The notes: generated by a model not told the origin, from the sequence alone. A stretch of DNA of 64,000 bases from Ardenticatenaceae bacterium (GCA_020634565.1 JACKBN010000013.1:62001-126000); one strand, 5' to 3'. Positions 25,722 through 34,460 are shown, counted from the stretch's first letter. Numbers and translations are program-made.

Positions 25722-26678
25722 ATGGACAAGTTTGAGGCTTTTGAAAAATTTGAAGAATACCAATACCGGGACAACAGTCGGGAAGCCCGACGCAGCCGTT
25801 CTGGGCCCAAAAAGAAGAAAGATCACGACGCCCGCCAGGTGATGCACGAAATTCGGGAAATGGATGACGGCATCCAGACCTGGGTGCCCAGCTACGCCAA
25901 GGCGCTCGATCCGCGTCACCACGAGCGGCAGTGGGTCATCGAATCCGTCGGCCCGTTTTACCGCGATCAGATCGTGACGGATGTGACCCGGCTGGTAAAA
26001 GGTGGCAAAGAGGCCAACGTCTACGCCTGCACCGGGCATCCGGCCACTGGCCTGGAGCTGATTGCTGCCAAACTGTATCGCCCGCGCATGCTGCGCCATC
26101 TGAAAAACGATGCCATCTACAAAGCAGGGCGCACGCTGCGCGATGCCGAAGGCAAGCAGCTCAAGGGGCGGCGCGAGAAATTGGCTATGCGCAAGAAAAC
26201 CAGCTTTGGCAAGGAAGTGGATATTCAATGGTGGATCGGCAACGAGTACCGCACCCAAACCCAGCTTTTTGAAGCGGGTGCCAACGTCCCCAAACCAATC
26301 GGGCACCAGGGCAATACCATCCTCATGCAGTACATCGGCGATGCGTATGGCCCCGCCCCCACACTAAGCGAAGTGCGCCTGCCGCAAGATGAAGCAGAAG
26401 CACTGTTTGAACGCGTCATGCAAAACGTGGCGCTGATGCTGGACAACCATCTGGTACATGGCGACCTCTCAGCCTACAACATTTTGTACTGGGACAGCGA
26501 CATCTACCTGATCGATTTCCCACAAATGGTGGAAGCGCGACACAATCCGCACGCTTACGAGCTGCTAGAGCGGGACATCACCCGGGTTTGTGATTACTTT
26601 GCTAGCCTGGGCGTCGAGCGTGATCCGGTGGCGCTGGCACATGATTTGTGGGATCCGTACATGGGGCCAGGAGATTAA
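25722..26678 (+). CDS. RIO-type atypical serine/threonine kinase
   Basis: A 318-residue RIO-family kinase. A charged N-terminal region (KKKKDHDARQ) precedes the kinase core: KGGKEANVYACTG as the nucleotide loop, AAKLYRPRMLRHLKNDAIYK with the RIO insertion, VHGDLSAYNILY with catalytic D248, and LIDFPQ as the metal-binding Asp loop. The archaeal and eukaryotic relatives act in small-subunit ribosome maturation; bacterial copies are poorly known. ATG 25722 matches the conserved start, with a weak leader. It lies three bases before the first ABC gene and contains no ACGGCCGT octamer. Confidence 0.88.
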   Translation: MDKFEAFEKFEEYQYRDNSREARRSRSGPKKKKDHDARQVMHEIREMDDGIQTWVPSYAKALDPRHHERQWVIESVGPFYRDQIVTDVTRLVKGGKEANVYACTGHPATGLELIAAKLYRPRMLRHLKNDAIYKAGRTLRDAEGKQLKGRREKLAMRKKTSFGKEVDIQWWIGNEYRTQTQLFEAGANVPKPIGHQGNTILMQYIGDAYGPAPTLSEVRLPQDEAEALFERVMQNVALMLDNHLVHGDLSAYNILYWDSDIYLIDFPQMVEARHNPHAYELLERDITRVCDYFASLGVERDPVALAHDLWDPYMGPGD

Positions 26679-26681
26679 CGT

Positions 26682-28511
26682 ATGACGAAATTGGAATTGA
26701 TGCGGCAGTATTTACGGCCGTTCACCCCCCGTCTCTTTGCTCTATTTGCCTTGCTAGCCGTGAGCATTGGCTTGCAGCTTTACGGCCCCCAGGTGCTTCG
26801 TGACTTTTTAGACGCGGCTCAGGGTGGCAGTGCTACGCGCCTGCTGATTCTGCTGGGACTGCTCTTTTTTGGCATCACCGTTGTGCAAAAAGCGGTGGAG
26901 CTGTGGACCACTTACCTGAGCGAAGATTTAGGCTGGGCTGCCACCAACAATCTGCGGGCCGATCTGGCGGCGCACACGATGAAGCTGGACATGGGCTTCC
27001 ACAAGCTGCAAACGCCCGGCGAACTGATCGAGCGCATCGACGGCGACGTGAGCAATCTGGCGGAGTTCTTCTCCCAACTGCTGGTGCGGGTGCTGGGCAA
27101 TGCGGTGCTGGTCATCGGCATTTTGGTGCTGCTATTCCGCGAAGATTGGCGCATTGGGCTGGTGGGATTGGCTTACGGCTTGCTGACGCTGGGCCTGCTG
27201 CAACTCATCCGCAAACCAACAGTGAACGTGTGGGCCAACGTGAGCAAAAGCTACGCCAAGCTGCATGGCTATGTGGAGGAACGCATCGGCGGTACGGAGG
27301 ATATTCGGGCCAACGGCGGCGAGCCGTACGTGTTCCACAAGCTGTACCCACTGCTGGCAGATGTGTCACGCCACCGCGTGTGGGCAGAGGTGATTGGTGG
27401 CTACACCTTTAGCAGCAGCTACATGCTGTACGTGGTCGCGATTGTGGTCACCTTGGCGCTAGCGGGCACGTTCTTTCTGCAAGAGCAAATCAGCATCGGC
27501 ACGCTGTTTTTGCTGGTGGCCTACGTGCGGCTAATGGAATCGCCCATCAAGTACATCCGGCGGCAAATCAGCGACATGCAGCGGGCGGTGGCCAGCATCG
27601 GCCGCATTAATGAGTTTTTGCAGCTGGAACCGGACGTGAAGGAGTCTGTGAGTGCCAAATTGCCGGATGAGGCAACGGCCGTTTCCTTCCAAAACGTCTC
27701 GTTCGCCTATAAAGATCGGTTATCGGTGAACGGTAATCGGTCAGCGGTAAACGGTCATCTGTCCACCGATAACGGATTACCGAATACCGATTACCAATTA
27801 CAGAATGTGCTGCACAACATCACCTTCGACCTGGAGGCGGGCAAAGTGCTTGGCCTGCTGGGGCGGACGGGCAGCGGCAAGACGACGATCACGCGGCTGT
27901 TGTTTCGGCTGTATGATGTGGACGCGGGCGGGATTGCACTGGACGGCATTGATTTGCGGCAGGTAAGCCTGGGCGATGTGCGGCAGCACGTCGGGTTGGT
28001 GACGCAGGAGGTACAGCTTTTTGCCGCCAGCGTGCGCGACAACCTGACGCTGTTCCGCCGCTACGACCCGACCAAGCCACCCATTCCCGACGCCGAAATT
28101 GAGGCGGCGCTGCAAACGCTGGGGTTGGGCGATTGGCTGGCTAGTTTGCCCGATGGTCTGGACACCGAACTCAAAACGGGCGGTCAGGGTCTTTCCGCTG
28201 GTCAGGCACAGCTGTTGGCCTTCACGCGAGTCTTTTTGCGCAATCCGCAGCTGGTGATTCTGGACGAGGCATCGTCCCGGCTGGACCCGGCGACGGAGCA
28301 ATTGTTGGAGCGGGCGATTGATACGTTGCTAGACGGCCGTACCGCCATCATCATCGCCCACCGCCTGCGCACCGTGCAGCGCGCCGACGACATTTTGATT
28401 TTGGAAAACGGCCGTATTCAGGAGCACGGTTCTCGAATTGCGCTGCTCAATAATTCAGAGTCTCGTTTTGCGCAGCTGCTGCGCACCGGCATTGAGGAGG
28501 CCTTGGCATGA
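26682..28511 (+). CDS. ABC exporter half-transporter with in-frame heptad-repeat insertion
   Basis: A 609-residue fused permease-ATPase. Membrane helices occupy about residues 15-300. The NBD has FQNVSFAY (A-loop Tyr), Walker A GRTGSGKTT (394-402), signature LSAGQ (504-508), Walker B LVILDEAS with catalytic Glu, and H-loop IIIAHR. Between the A-loop and the next strand lies an extra segment of about 30 residues (345-374) encoded by a 7-base-periodic inverted repeat at 27714-27803. Its stop overlaps the next start by four bases. It probably pairs with the second exporter as a heterodimer. Substrate unknown. Confidence 0.92.
   Translation: MTKLELMRQYLRPFTPRLFALFALLAVSIGLQLYGPQVLRDFLDAAQGGSATRLLILLGLLFFGITVVQKAVELWTTYLSEDLGWAATNNLRADLAAHTMKLDMGFHKLQTPGELIERIDGDVSNLAEFFSQLLVRVLGNAVLVIGILVLLFREDWRIGLVGLAYGLLTLGLLQLIRKPTVNVWANVSKSYAKLHGYVEERIGGTEDIRANGGEPYVFHKLYPLLADVSRHRVWAEVIGGYTFSSSYMLYVVAIVVTLALAGTFFLQEQISIGTLFLLVAYVRLMESPIKYIRRQISDMQRAVASIGRINEFLQLEPDVKESVSAKLPDEATAVSFQNVSFAYKDRLSVNGNRSAVNGHLSTDNGLPNTDYQLQNVLHNITFDLEAGKVLGLLGRTGSGKTTITRLLFRLYDVDAGGIALDGIDLRQVSLGDVRQHVGLVTQEVQLFAASVRDNLTLFRRYDPTKPPIPDAEIEAALQTLGLGDWLASLPDGLDTELKTGGQGLSAGQAQLLAFTRVFLRNPQLVILDEASSRLDPATEQLLERAIDTLLDGRTAIIIAHRLRTVQRADDILILENGRIQEHGSRIALLNNSESRFAQLLRTGIEEALA
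27714..27803. repeat. Heptad-periodic inverted repeat inside ABC gene (90 bp)
   Basis: Six units of the form NNNCGGT (GATCGGT, TATCGGT, GAACGGT, AATCGGT, CAGCGGT, AAACGGT) are followed by inverted units CCACCGA, TAACGGA, TTACCGA, ATACCGA. The length is 30 codons, so the frame is kept, and no stop arises. Confidence 0.88.
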
Positions 28512-29116
28512 CCCACAACAAAGTGATTTTGATCGGTGGCGCACCGGGCGCAGGTAAAACGACCTTGGGCCAAGCGTTGGCCGTGAAGCTGGGCGTGACC
28601 TCGCTGACGATTGATGATTTGGTAACGGCCGTTATCGCCGTCACCACCCGCGAATCGCATCCCGGCATTCACGCGCTGCGCAAAGGGCCGCACACGGACT
28701 ATTTCACCAACAGCTCCGTGAACGAACTCATTGCCGACGCCACCCTGCGGCATGAAGGCAGTTGGCCGATGGTGCGGCAGCTCATCCAAAAATACACCAA
28801 GCAAAAACGCGGCATTGTCATTGACGGCTGGCACATGCGGCCAGAATGGGTCGCTGATTTGCAGCTAGAAAACGTGTGGGCAGGCTGGTTGGTCATCGAC
28901 CCGGACGTTTTGGAAGCGCGCGAACGCAAAAATGAAGCGTGGCTCGAAGGCTCCGCCGATCCAGAGCGGATGTTCACCAACTTTATGGGGCGCAGCCTCT
29001 GGTACAACAGCCTGATCGAAGAACAGGCCAAAGCGTTGCAGATGAACATTCTTTATCAAGACGGCACAAAATCTGTAGAGGAACTGTGCCAGCTTGTTTT
29101 GGCTAATTTGGAATGA
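28508..29116 (+). CDS. P-loop kinase-like ATPase
   Basis: A 202-residue P-loop protein with Walker A GGAPGAGKTT (residues 9-18), then a DDLVTAV segment and the RERKNEAWLEG lid-like region seen in small-molecule kinases such as 2-phosphoglycerate-kinase-like or AAA_33 enzymes. A second conserved acidic strand is GIVIDGWHMRPEW. It is inserted between two ABC half-transporters with 4-bp overlaps on both sides, so all three are translationally coupled. Substrate not evident. Confidence 0.78.
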   Translation: MTHNKVILIGGAPGAGKTTLGQALAVKLGVTSLTIDDLVTAVIAVTTRESHPGIHALRKGPHTDYFTNSSVNELIADATLRHEGSWPMVRQLIQKYTKQKRGIVIDGWHMRPEWVADLQLENVWAGWLVIDPDVLEARERKNEAWLEGSADPERMFTNFMGRSLWYNSLIEEQAKALQMNILYQDGTKSVEELCQLVLANLE

Positions 29117-31062
29117 TTATGAATAACAAACTCCCGATTAAAACTGGCACCTGGGCACTGATTCGCTACCGACCGTGGCATTTTGTGCTGAGCATGGCGA
29201 TGGCCATTTATGCCTTTGGCATGCGCCTGGTACCCAGTTGGTTAGAAAAAAGCTTTTTTGATCAGCTTGAGGGGCAGGCCACAAATGTCAACAGCTTATC
29301 CAACACACTTTGGACCGTGCTGCTGCTCATCGTCGCTGTGGAATTGAGCCGCATGGTGACGGATATTTTGGGCAACTGGGGCGCGGCCAAAATGCGCATG
29401 GCGGCTCAGTCGCTGATGCGGATCAACCTTTTGCAAAATATTTTGCGCAAGCCGGGGGCGGAACCGCTGCCGGTGCCCACCGGGGATGTGATTAACCGGA
29501 TGGATGACGATCTGGCGGACTTTGCCGATTTTCCTACCTGGATTCCTGAAGTTGTGGGGCACGCGACGTTTGCCATCTTTGCCCTGATCATCATGTTCAG
29601 GATTGCGCCGGGAATTACGGCCGTTGCCATTCTGCCCCTCATCGCCGTGTTCTTCCTCACGCGCTGGGCCTGGAGCCGATTTTTGGCTTACGTGCGCATC
29701 AGCCGCGTCAGCGACAGCCGCGTGACCGCCTTTTTGGGCGAAACGTTCGGGGCCATTCAGGTGATGAAAGTGGCCGATGCGGAAGCGGGTGCCGTTGGCT
29801 ACCTGCGCGAGCTGAGCGAAGCGCGGCGCGTGGCTAACGTTCGCTTTGGGCTGTTTTGGGCCATTTTCCGCTCGGTAACGGACAACATGGGGGATGTGGC
29901 CGTGGCGCTGATGGTGGTGATGGCCGGTTTTTCTATGCAGCAAGGCGGCTTTAGCGTGGGCGATTTTGTGTTGTTCACCAGCTATCTCTTCTTTGCCTCC
30001 CAGTTCCCGTCGCAAATCGGCAGCTATCTGTCCGAGATTGCCCAGCAGCGCGTGGTGCTGGATCGCCTGCAAGAGATCACACCTACCGCCCCGCCGGAAA
30101 GCATGATGACCCATGTACCCATCTACGAAGATGAGCCTGCCCCGGCGATTGAGAAGCCGGTTAAGGCGGCTGGGGATCGGTTGGCGGTGTTGGAAGTTGA
30201 GGGTTTGCGGTTTGATTTTGGTAATGTCGCAGAGCGACCGCTTCGCGAACGGTTATCGGTAAACGGTGAACGGTTAACCGATAACGAAACACCGATTACG
30301 GATCACGGATTACCGATAACGGATCACTGGTCATTGACAGACATCACATTCACCGTGCCGCGCGGCAGTTTTACGGTGATTACGGGCAAGATTGGCTCGG
30401 GCAAGACGACGCTGCTGCGGGTGCTGCTGGGCTTGCTGCCTGCGAGTGGTGGAAACGTGAGCTGGAACGGCCGTCTCGTCACCGATCCTGCCACGTTTTT
30501 CACCCCGCCGCGCACGGCGTACACGCCGCAGGTGCCGCGCCTGTTCAGCGAATCGCTGCGGGACAACATTCTGTTGGGGCTGCCGGAGGATGCGTTGGGA
30601 TGGGCGTTAGAAACGGCCGTTCTCCAACCAGACATCGCGCAGTTAGAAGCCGGGCTGAATACCGTCGTTGGGCCGCGCGGCGTGCGGTTGTCCGGTGGGC
30701 AGGTGCAGCGCACCGCCACGGCCCGGATGCTGGTGCGGGATGCGGAACTGCTGGTCTTTGATGATTTGTCCAGTGCGCTGGATGTGGAAACGGAAGCGCA
30801 GCTGTGGGAAGGAATTTTTGATGGAGATTGGAGATTAGAGATTGGAGATGAAACAACTCAATCTCTAATCTCGCAGCCGCAGGCTGCCCATCGCCAATCT
30901 CCCACCTGCCTGGTTGTGAGCCATCGCCGGGCTGTGTTGCAGCGGGCGGACCAGATTTTGGTGCTGGCAAACGGCCGTATCGCCGCGCAAGGCACATTGG
31001 ATGAACTGCTGGCCACATCGGCTGAAATGCAGGAATTGTGGCAAGGAGAAATAGTTGAGTGA
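29113..31062 (+). CDS. ABC exporter half-transporter with two in-frame repeat insertions
   Basis: A 649-residue permease-ATPase. Membrane helices lie at about 20-300. The NBD carries Walker A GKIGSGKTT (425-433), signature LSGGQ, and Walker B LLVFDD, where D551 replaces the catalytic Glu; H604 of the H-loop is present. The NBD is interrupted by heptad-type repeats at residues about 370-406 (after the A-loop region) and about 570-597 (between the D-loop and H-loop). One degenerate and one intact ATP site suggests a heterodimer with the 26682 gene. ATG at 29119 is an alternative start. Confidence 0.9.
   Translation: MIMNNKLPIKTGTWALIRYRPWHFVLSMAMAIYAFGMRLVPSWLEKSFFDQLEGQATNVNSLSNTLWTVLLLIVAVELSRMVTDILGNWGAAKMRMAAQSLMRINLLQNILRKPGAEPLPVPTGDVINRMDDDLADFADFPTWIPEVVGHATFAIFALIIMFRIAPGITAVAILPLIAVFFLTRWAWSRFLAYVRISRVSDSRVTAFLGETFGAIQVMKVADAEAGAVGYLRELSEARRVANVRFGLFWAIFRSVTDNMGDVAVALMVVMAGFSMQQGGFSVGDFVLFTSYLFFASQFPSQIGSYLSEIAQQRVVLDRLQEITPTAPPESMMTHVPIYEDEPAPAIEKPVKAAGDRLAVLEVEGLRFDFGNVAERPLRERLSVNGERLTDNETPITDHGLPITDHWSLTDITFTVPRGSFTVITGKIGSGKTTLLRVLLGLLPASGGNVSWNGRLVTDPATFFTPPRTAYTPQVPRLFSESLRDNILLGLPEDALGWALETAVLQPDIAQLEAGLNTVVGPRGVRLSGGQVQRTATARMLVRDAELLVFDDLSSALDVETEAQLWEGIFDGDWRLEIGDETTQSLISQPQAAHRQSPTCLVVSHRRAVLQRADQILVLANGRIAAQGTLDELLATSAEMQELWQGEIVE
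30222..30330. repeat. Heptad inverted repeat with GCGAC/GCTTCGCG head, inside ABC gene
   Basis: TAATGTCGC-AGAGCGAC-CGCTTCGCG is followed by heptads TATCGGT, AAACGGT, GAACGGT and inverted heptads TAACCGA, ACACCGA, TTACGGA, TTACCGA, TAACGGA. The head matches the reverse complement of the intergenic element at 61161-61184. Confidence 0.85.
30821..30903. repeat. GGAGATT heptad inverted repeat inside ABC gene
   Basis: GGAGATT-GGAGATT-AGAGATT-GGAGATG faces AATCTCT-AATCTCG and CCAATCTCC. The element stays in frame and adds about 28 residues to the NBD. A short piece of the same type is at 33953-33966. Confidence 0.85.
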
Positions 31063-32864
31063 GCGGGTTTGATATCTTAGCCGCACGACCAATTTGGAAC
31101 AGAAACGGCCGTGTTAACTTCAATCTAGGCAACGGCCGTACGCGGAAGTTTTTGTCCTACTACAAACCGTACCAACGTTTGTTTTGGGCAGATATGGCCT
31201 GCGCTTTGGTGGTGTCCGTGACAACGTTGCTCATTCCGCTGTGCGCCAATTTCATCACCAAAAATGTGTTGGCCAGCGATGGCGCGGACACGGTGAACCG
31301 AATTTGGGGCATGGGTGCAGTCATGTTGGGGCTGGTGCTCATTCACACGCTGGCGAACATGTTTGTGGCTTACCAGGGGCACATGATGGGCGCCAAGATG
31401 GAACACGACATGCGGCACGAGCTGTTTGAACATTACCAAAAACTGTCTTTTGCCTTTTACGATGAGCAAAAAGTGGGGCAGCTCATGACCCGCCTTACCA
31501 ACGATTCGTTCGACCTGGCGGAACTGTTTCATCATGGACCGGAAGATATTGTGATTTCTTCGCTCAACTTTATCGGCGCTTTTGCCATTCTGGTGAGTAT
31601 CAACGCGCGGTTGGCTCTGATTGTCTTTCTCTTTTTGCCCATCATGGCCGTTTACGCTTTCTACTTTAACAAGCAGATGAAAGCCGCCCTGCGCCGCAGC
31701 CATGACCGCATTGGCGATATCAACAGCCAGGTGGAAGATTCGCTGGCGGGTATTCGTGTGGTGAAGTCGTTTACGAATGAGAGGGTTGAGGCGAGGAAGT
31801 TTGCGGGGGAGAACGGCCGTTTCCTGCAAAGTAGGCAAGACACGTATCTCAGCGAAACCTACTTTTACGAAGGACTTGTCGCCTTTACCCAGCTCATGAC
31901 GATTGCCGTGATTGTGTTTGGCGGCCTAACCATCGTGCAGGGCACACTGGACCTGCCAGAACTGATTACCTTTTTGCTGTGCGTGGCCATCCTCATCGAG
32001 CCGATTCGCCGCTATGGCAACTTCACGCGGCTCTACCAGGAAGGCATTGCGGGCTTTGAGCGTTTCATGGAAGTGCTGGAAGTGCAGCCCGACATTCAGG
32101 ATGCCGAAAACGCCATTGAGCCGAAGATCATTCAAGGCAATATCAGCTTCCAAAACGTCAGCTTTCAATATCGCCAAGATTCCGGCCACGTCTTTAACAA
32201 TCTGTCGCTGGACATCAAAGCTGGGGAGTTTGTTGCCCTGGTTGGATCGTCCGGGATTGGCAAAACGACGCTCTGCTCGCTCATCCCCCGCTTTTACGAG
32301 GTAAACGCGGGTGAGATACGACTGGACGGCACCAACATCAAAGAGATTCGGCTGGAAGCGCTGCGGCGCAACATTGGCCTGGTGCAGCAAGATGTCTATC
32401 TATTTGCGGGCACGGTGGCAGACAACATTCGCTATGGCAACGTGAACGCCAGCGACGCCGAGATTGTCACCGCCGCCAAAAAGGCCAACGCACATGCGTT
32501 CGTCATGGCGCTGCCAAATGGGTATGACACAGACATCGGCCAGCGCGGTGTGAAGCTGTCTGGCGGGCAAAAGCAGCGGCTGAGCATTGCCCGCGTCTTT
32601 TTGAAAGATCCACCTGTGCTTATTTTTGATGAGGCCACCAGCGCTCTTGATAACGAGAGCGAAAAAGCGATCCAGGCATCGCTGGAACAGTTGGCTAACA
32701 ATCGCACCACAATCGTGATTGCCCACCGCCTGACAACCGTGCGGAATGCACAGCGCATTGTGGTCCTAACCGAGGAAGGAATTGATGAACAAGGTACACA
32801 TGAAGAATTAGTGGCAGCAGGCGGCACGTACGCCAATTTGTACAACATGCAGTTAAGTTTGTAA
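31059..32864 (+). CDS. ABC exporter half-transporter
   Basis: A 601-residue permease-ATPase that starts with GTG overlapping the previous stop (GTGA) and preceded by AGGAGA. Six membrane helices span about residues 40-320. The NBD is canonical and uninterrupted: FQNVSFQY, Walker A GSSGIGKTT, LSGGQKQRLSIARVFLK, LIFDEATSALD with catalytic Glu, and VIAHRLTT. It is an MsbA/lipid- or drug-exporter-like protein and could work as a homodimer. It ends the RIO-ABC operon; a hairpin follows. Confidence 0.94.
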   Translation: MSGFDILAARPIWNRNGRVNFNLGNGRTRKFLSYYKPYQRLFWADMACALVVSVTTLLIPLCANFITKNVLASDGADTVNRIWGMGAVMLGLVLIHTLANMFVAYQGHMMGAKMEHDMRHELFEHYQKLSFAFYDEQKVGQLMTRLTNDSFDLAELFHHGPEDIVISSLNFIGAFAILVSINARLALIVFLFLPIMAVYAFYFNKQMKAALRRSHDRIGDINSQVEDSLAGIRVVKSFTNERVEARKFAGENGRFLQSRQDTYLSETYFYEGLVAFTQLMTIAVIVFGGLTIVQGTLDLPELITFLLCVAILIEPIRRYGNFTRLYQEGIAGFERFMEVLEVQPDIQDAENAIEPKIIQGNISFQNVSFQYRQDSGHVFNNLSLDIKAGEFVALVGSSGIGKTTLCSLIPRFYEVNAGEIRLDGTNIKEIRLEALRRNIGLVQQDVYLFAGTVADNIRYGNVNASDAEIVTAAKKANAHAFVMALPNGYDTDIGQRGVKLSGGQKQRLSIARVFLKDPPVLIFDEATSALDNESEKAIQASLEQLANNRTTIVIAHRLTTVRNAQRIVVLTEEGIDEQGTHEELVAAGGTYANLYNMQLSL

Positions 32865-32877
32865 TGATGCAACTGAA

Positions 32878-32908
32878 GAAGTTCAACTTTTTTGAAAAGT
32901 TGAACTTC
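32878..32908 (+). terminator. Hairpin of the GAAGTTCAACTTTT family
   Basis: 14-bp perfect arms GAAGTTCAACTTTT and AAAAGTTGAACTTC enclose three bases, 13 bases after the ABC stop. The same arms recur at 37355-37412 and, as a half copy, at 51498-51518. Confidence 0.7.
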
Positions 32909-32927
32909 TCCAAGAAGGAAATTTATT

Positions 32928-33950
32928 ATGTCTACTAGTGAGCTTTTGAAAGATGAAATTCAAGTGGCAGAGAAACCCATGATACCGGGATTGCATTTTC
33001 GCCACTTTCAAGGCGAGAGCGACTATCCGTTGATGGTTGCCGTAATGGAAGGCTGTCGGGAAGTTGATGAGCGCGATTGGATTAGCTCGGTGGAAGAAAC
33101 GGCCGTTGACTATGCGCATCTCACCAACTGTGATCCAGCGACCGACATGATTTTTGTTGAAGTGGCTGGGGAACTGGTGGGATACGGCCGTTGCTGGTGG
33201 TACAACATGGTAGACGGCAGCATCGCCTACTACTTCTTTGCCCATCTGCTGCCGGAGTGGCGCGGCACCGGCATCCGGCTGGCTATGGTGCGCCACCTGA
33301 AGCAGCGCTTGCGCCAGATGGCTGCCAATCATCCGGCGGACAAGGAGAAAAACTTTGTCAACTGGGGCATGCAGGCAGAAACCCACTGGATCAACTTGCT
33401 GCTGGCCGAAGGACACCAAATCGTGCGCTATGGCCTGGACATGGTAAGGCCAGATCTGGAGAACATCCCCGTCTGCCCCCTACCTGAAGGTATTGAAGTT
33501 CGCCGCGGCACCGAAGCCCAAACCCGGCAAATCTGGGAAGCGGCCCGCGAGGCGTTTCGCGACCATTGGGGCATGTCCGAGTGGAGCGAGGAAAGCTTTA
33601 ACGCCTGGAGTGAATACCCCACTTACAATCCCAGCCTGTGGCAAATTGCGTGGGCAGGTGATGAAGTGGCCGGTGGCGTGTTAAACTTTATCGACCCGAA
33701 GGAAAATGAGGAGAACGGCCGTTTGCGTGGCTACACGGAAACCATCTTTGTGCGGCGACCCTGGCGCAAGCAGGGCGTGGCCAAAGCGCTCATTGCCCGC
33801 AGCTTCCAGGTGCTAAAGGATGAAGGCATGACAGAAGCGGCGCTGGGCGTCGATGCCGAAAACCTGTCCGGGGCTCTGCATCTGTATCGCAAAATGGGTT
33901 TTGAAGAAGTCAAGCGCGGCATGACCTTCCGCAAGCCGTTGTCGTTGTAA
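32928..33950 (+). CDS. Tandem-GNAT N-acetyltransferase
   Basis: A 340-residue protein with two GNAT domains. The first has LPEWRGTGIRLAMVRHLKQR near 105-124, the second RRPWRKQGVAKALIARSFQV near 275-294 followed by LGVDAENLSGALHLYRKMGF, the standard C-terminal GNAT signature. Both acetyl-CoA loops are recognisable, the second being canonical (Q-x-x-A form). GNATs of this layout acetylate small molecules or antibiotics. It opens the run of modifying enzymes downstream of the ABC operon. AAGGA precedes the ATG. Confidence 0.88.
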   Translation: MSTSELLKDEIQVAEKPMIPGLHFRHFQGESDYPLMVAVMEGCREVDERDWISSVEETAVDYAHLTNCDPATDMIFVEVAGELVGYGRCWWYNMVDGSIAYYFFAHLLPEWRGTGIRLAMVRHLKQRLRQMAANHPADKEKNFVNWGMQAETHWINLLLAEGHQIVRYGLDMVRPDLENIPVCPLPEGIEVRRGTEAQTRQIWEAAREAFRDHWGMSEWSEESFNAWSEYPTYNPSLWQIAWAGDEVAGGVLNFIDPKENEENGRLRGYTETIFVRRPWRKQGVAKALIARSFQVLKDEGMTEAALGVDAENLSGALHLYRKMGFEEVKRGMTFRKPLSL

Positions 33951-33959
33951 TCGAGATTG

Positions 33960-34019
33960 AGATTGGACCAATTTCATCTTTTGTAAGTTCACAAAAGGGG
34001 AAGCAAATTGGTCCAATCT
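33960..34019. repeat. GATTGGACCAATTT inverted repeat with inner stem
   Basis: 15-bp arms AGATTGGACCAATTT / AAATTGGTCCAATCT enclose an inner pair CTTTTGT / ACAAAAG, giving a two-tier hairpin followed by TTTT. A second copy is at 63633-63691. It may terminate the GNAT transcript. Confidence 0.72.
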
Positions 34020-34042
34020 TTTACCCGGATGAGGAGAAAAGT

Positions 34043-34390
34043 TTGGCAGTCAATACAAAAGGCAAACGCAAAGTAAAAGTGAAAGGACGGCCGTATATCT
34101 GGTACGTTGAGGGCAGAGACGAGCATATCCCAGAAGAAGGTGGCTTTGTGGACCACACGCCAGAGCGCATTGTGCACATCATCGCCACCAACAAAAAGTT
34201 CATCGTGCATTACCGCATCCCCAAAGAGGGAGATGAACATACAACCCTGCGCGTGGAGGGGGAACAGTTTCCCCGCCAGCCAGGGGCCAAAGAGGTGCAG
34301 GTTCCCCGCTGGAAACACGACAGCAACCCGTACCCAACCAACGATTTTGTGCGCCACCTCATCGGCTGGTGCATGTCTATGGAGAAATAA
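34043..34390 (+). CDS. Conserved-looking small basic protein, unknown
   Basis: A 115-residue soluble protein I do not recognise. It is rich in Lys, His and beta-prone segments (VKVKGRPYIWYVEG, RIVHIIATNKKFIVHYRI) and ends in a helix with one Cys (HLIGWCMSMEK). TTG at 34043 is the likely start: GAGGAG lies six bases upstream and no ATG is available near it. It is isolated by repeat elements on both sides. No function can be assigned. Confidence 0.65.
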   Translation: MAVNTKGKRKVKVKGRPYIWYVEGRDEHIPEEGGFVDHTPERIVHIIATNKKFIVHYRIPKEGDEHTTLRVEGEQFPRQPGAKEVQVPRWKHDSNPYPTNDFVRHLIGWCMSMEK

Positions 34391-34392
34391 GT

Positions 34393-34460
34393 GGGACGCT
34401 GATGAACGCAGATAAACGCTGATTTTATATTCCGCGTCATCCGCGTAAATCCGCGCCCCA
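34393..34460. repeat. GATGAACGC-AGATAAACGC / CCGCGTCATCCGCG intergenic repeat
   Basis: Left words GATGAACGCAGATAAACGCT face TCCGCGTCATCCGCGTAAAT in imperfect inverted order. A sister copy in the same orientation lies just past rsgA at 35676-35750. Confidence 0.7.

Noticed and set aside
29296..30114. 272-codon minus-strand open frame inside the second ABC gene
   Set aside because: It is antisense to the conserved membrane domain, His/Gln/Arg-rich, and has no family signature.
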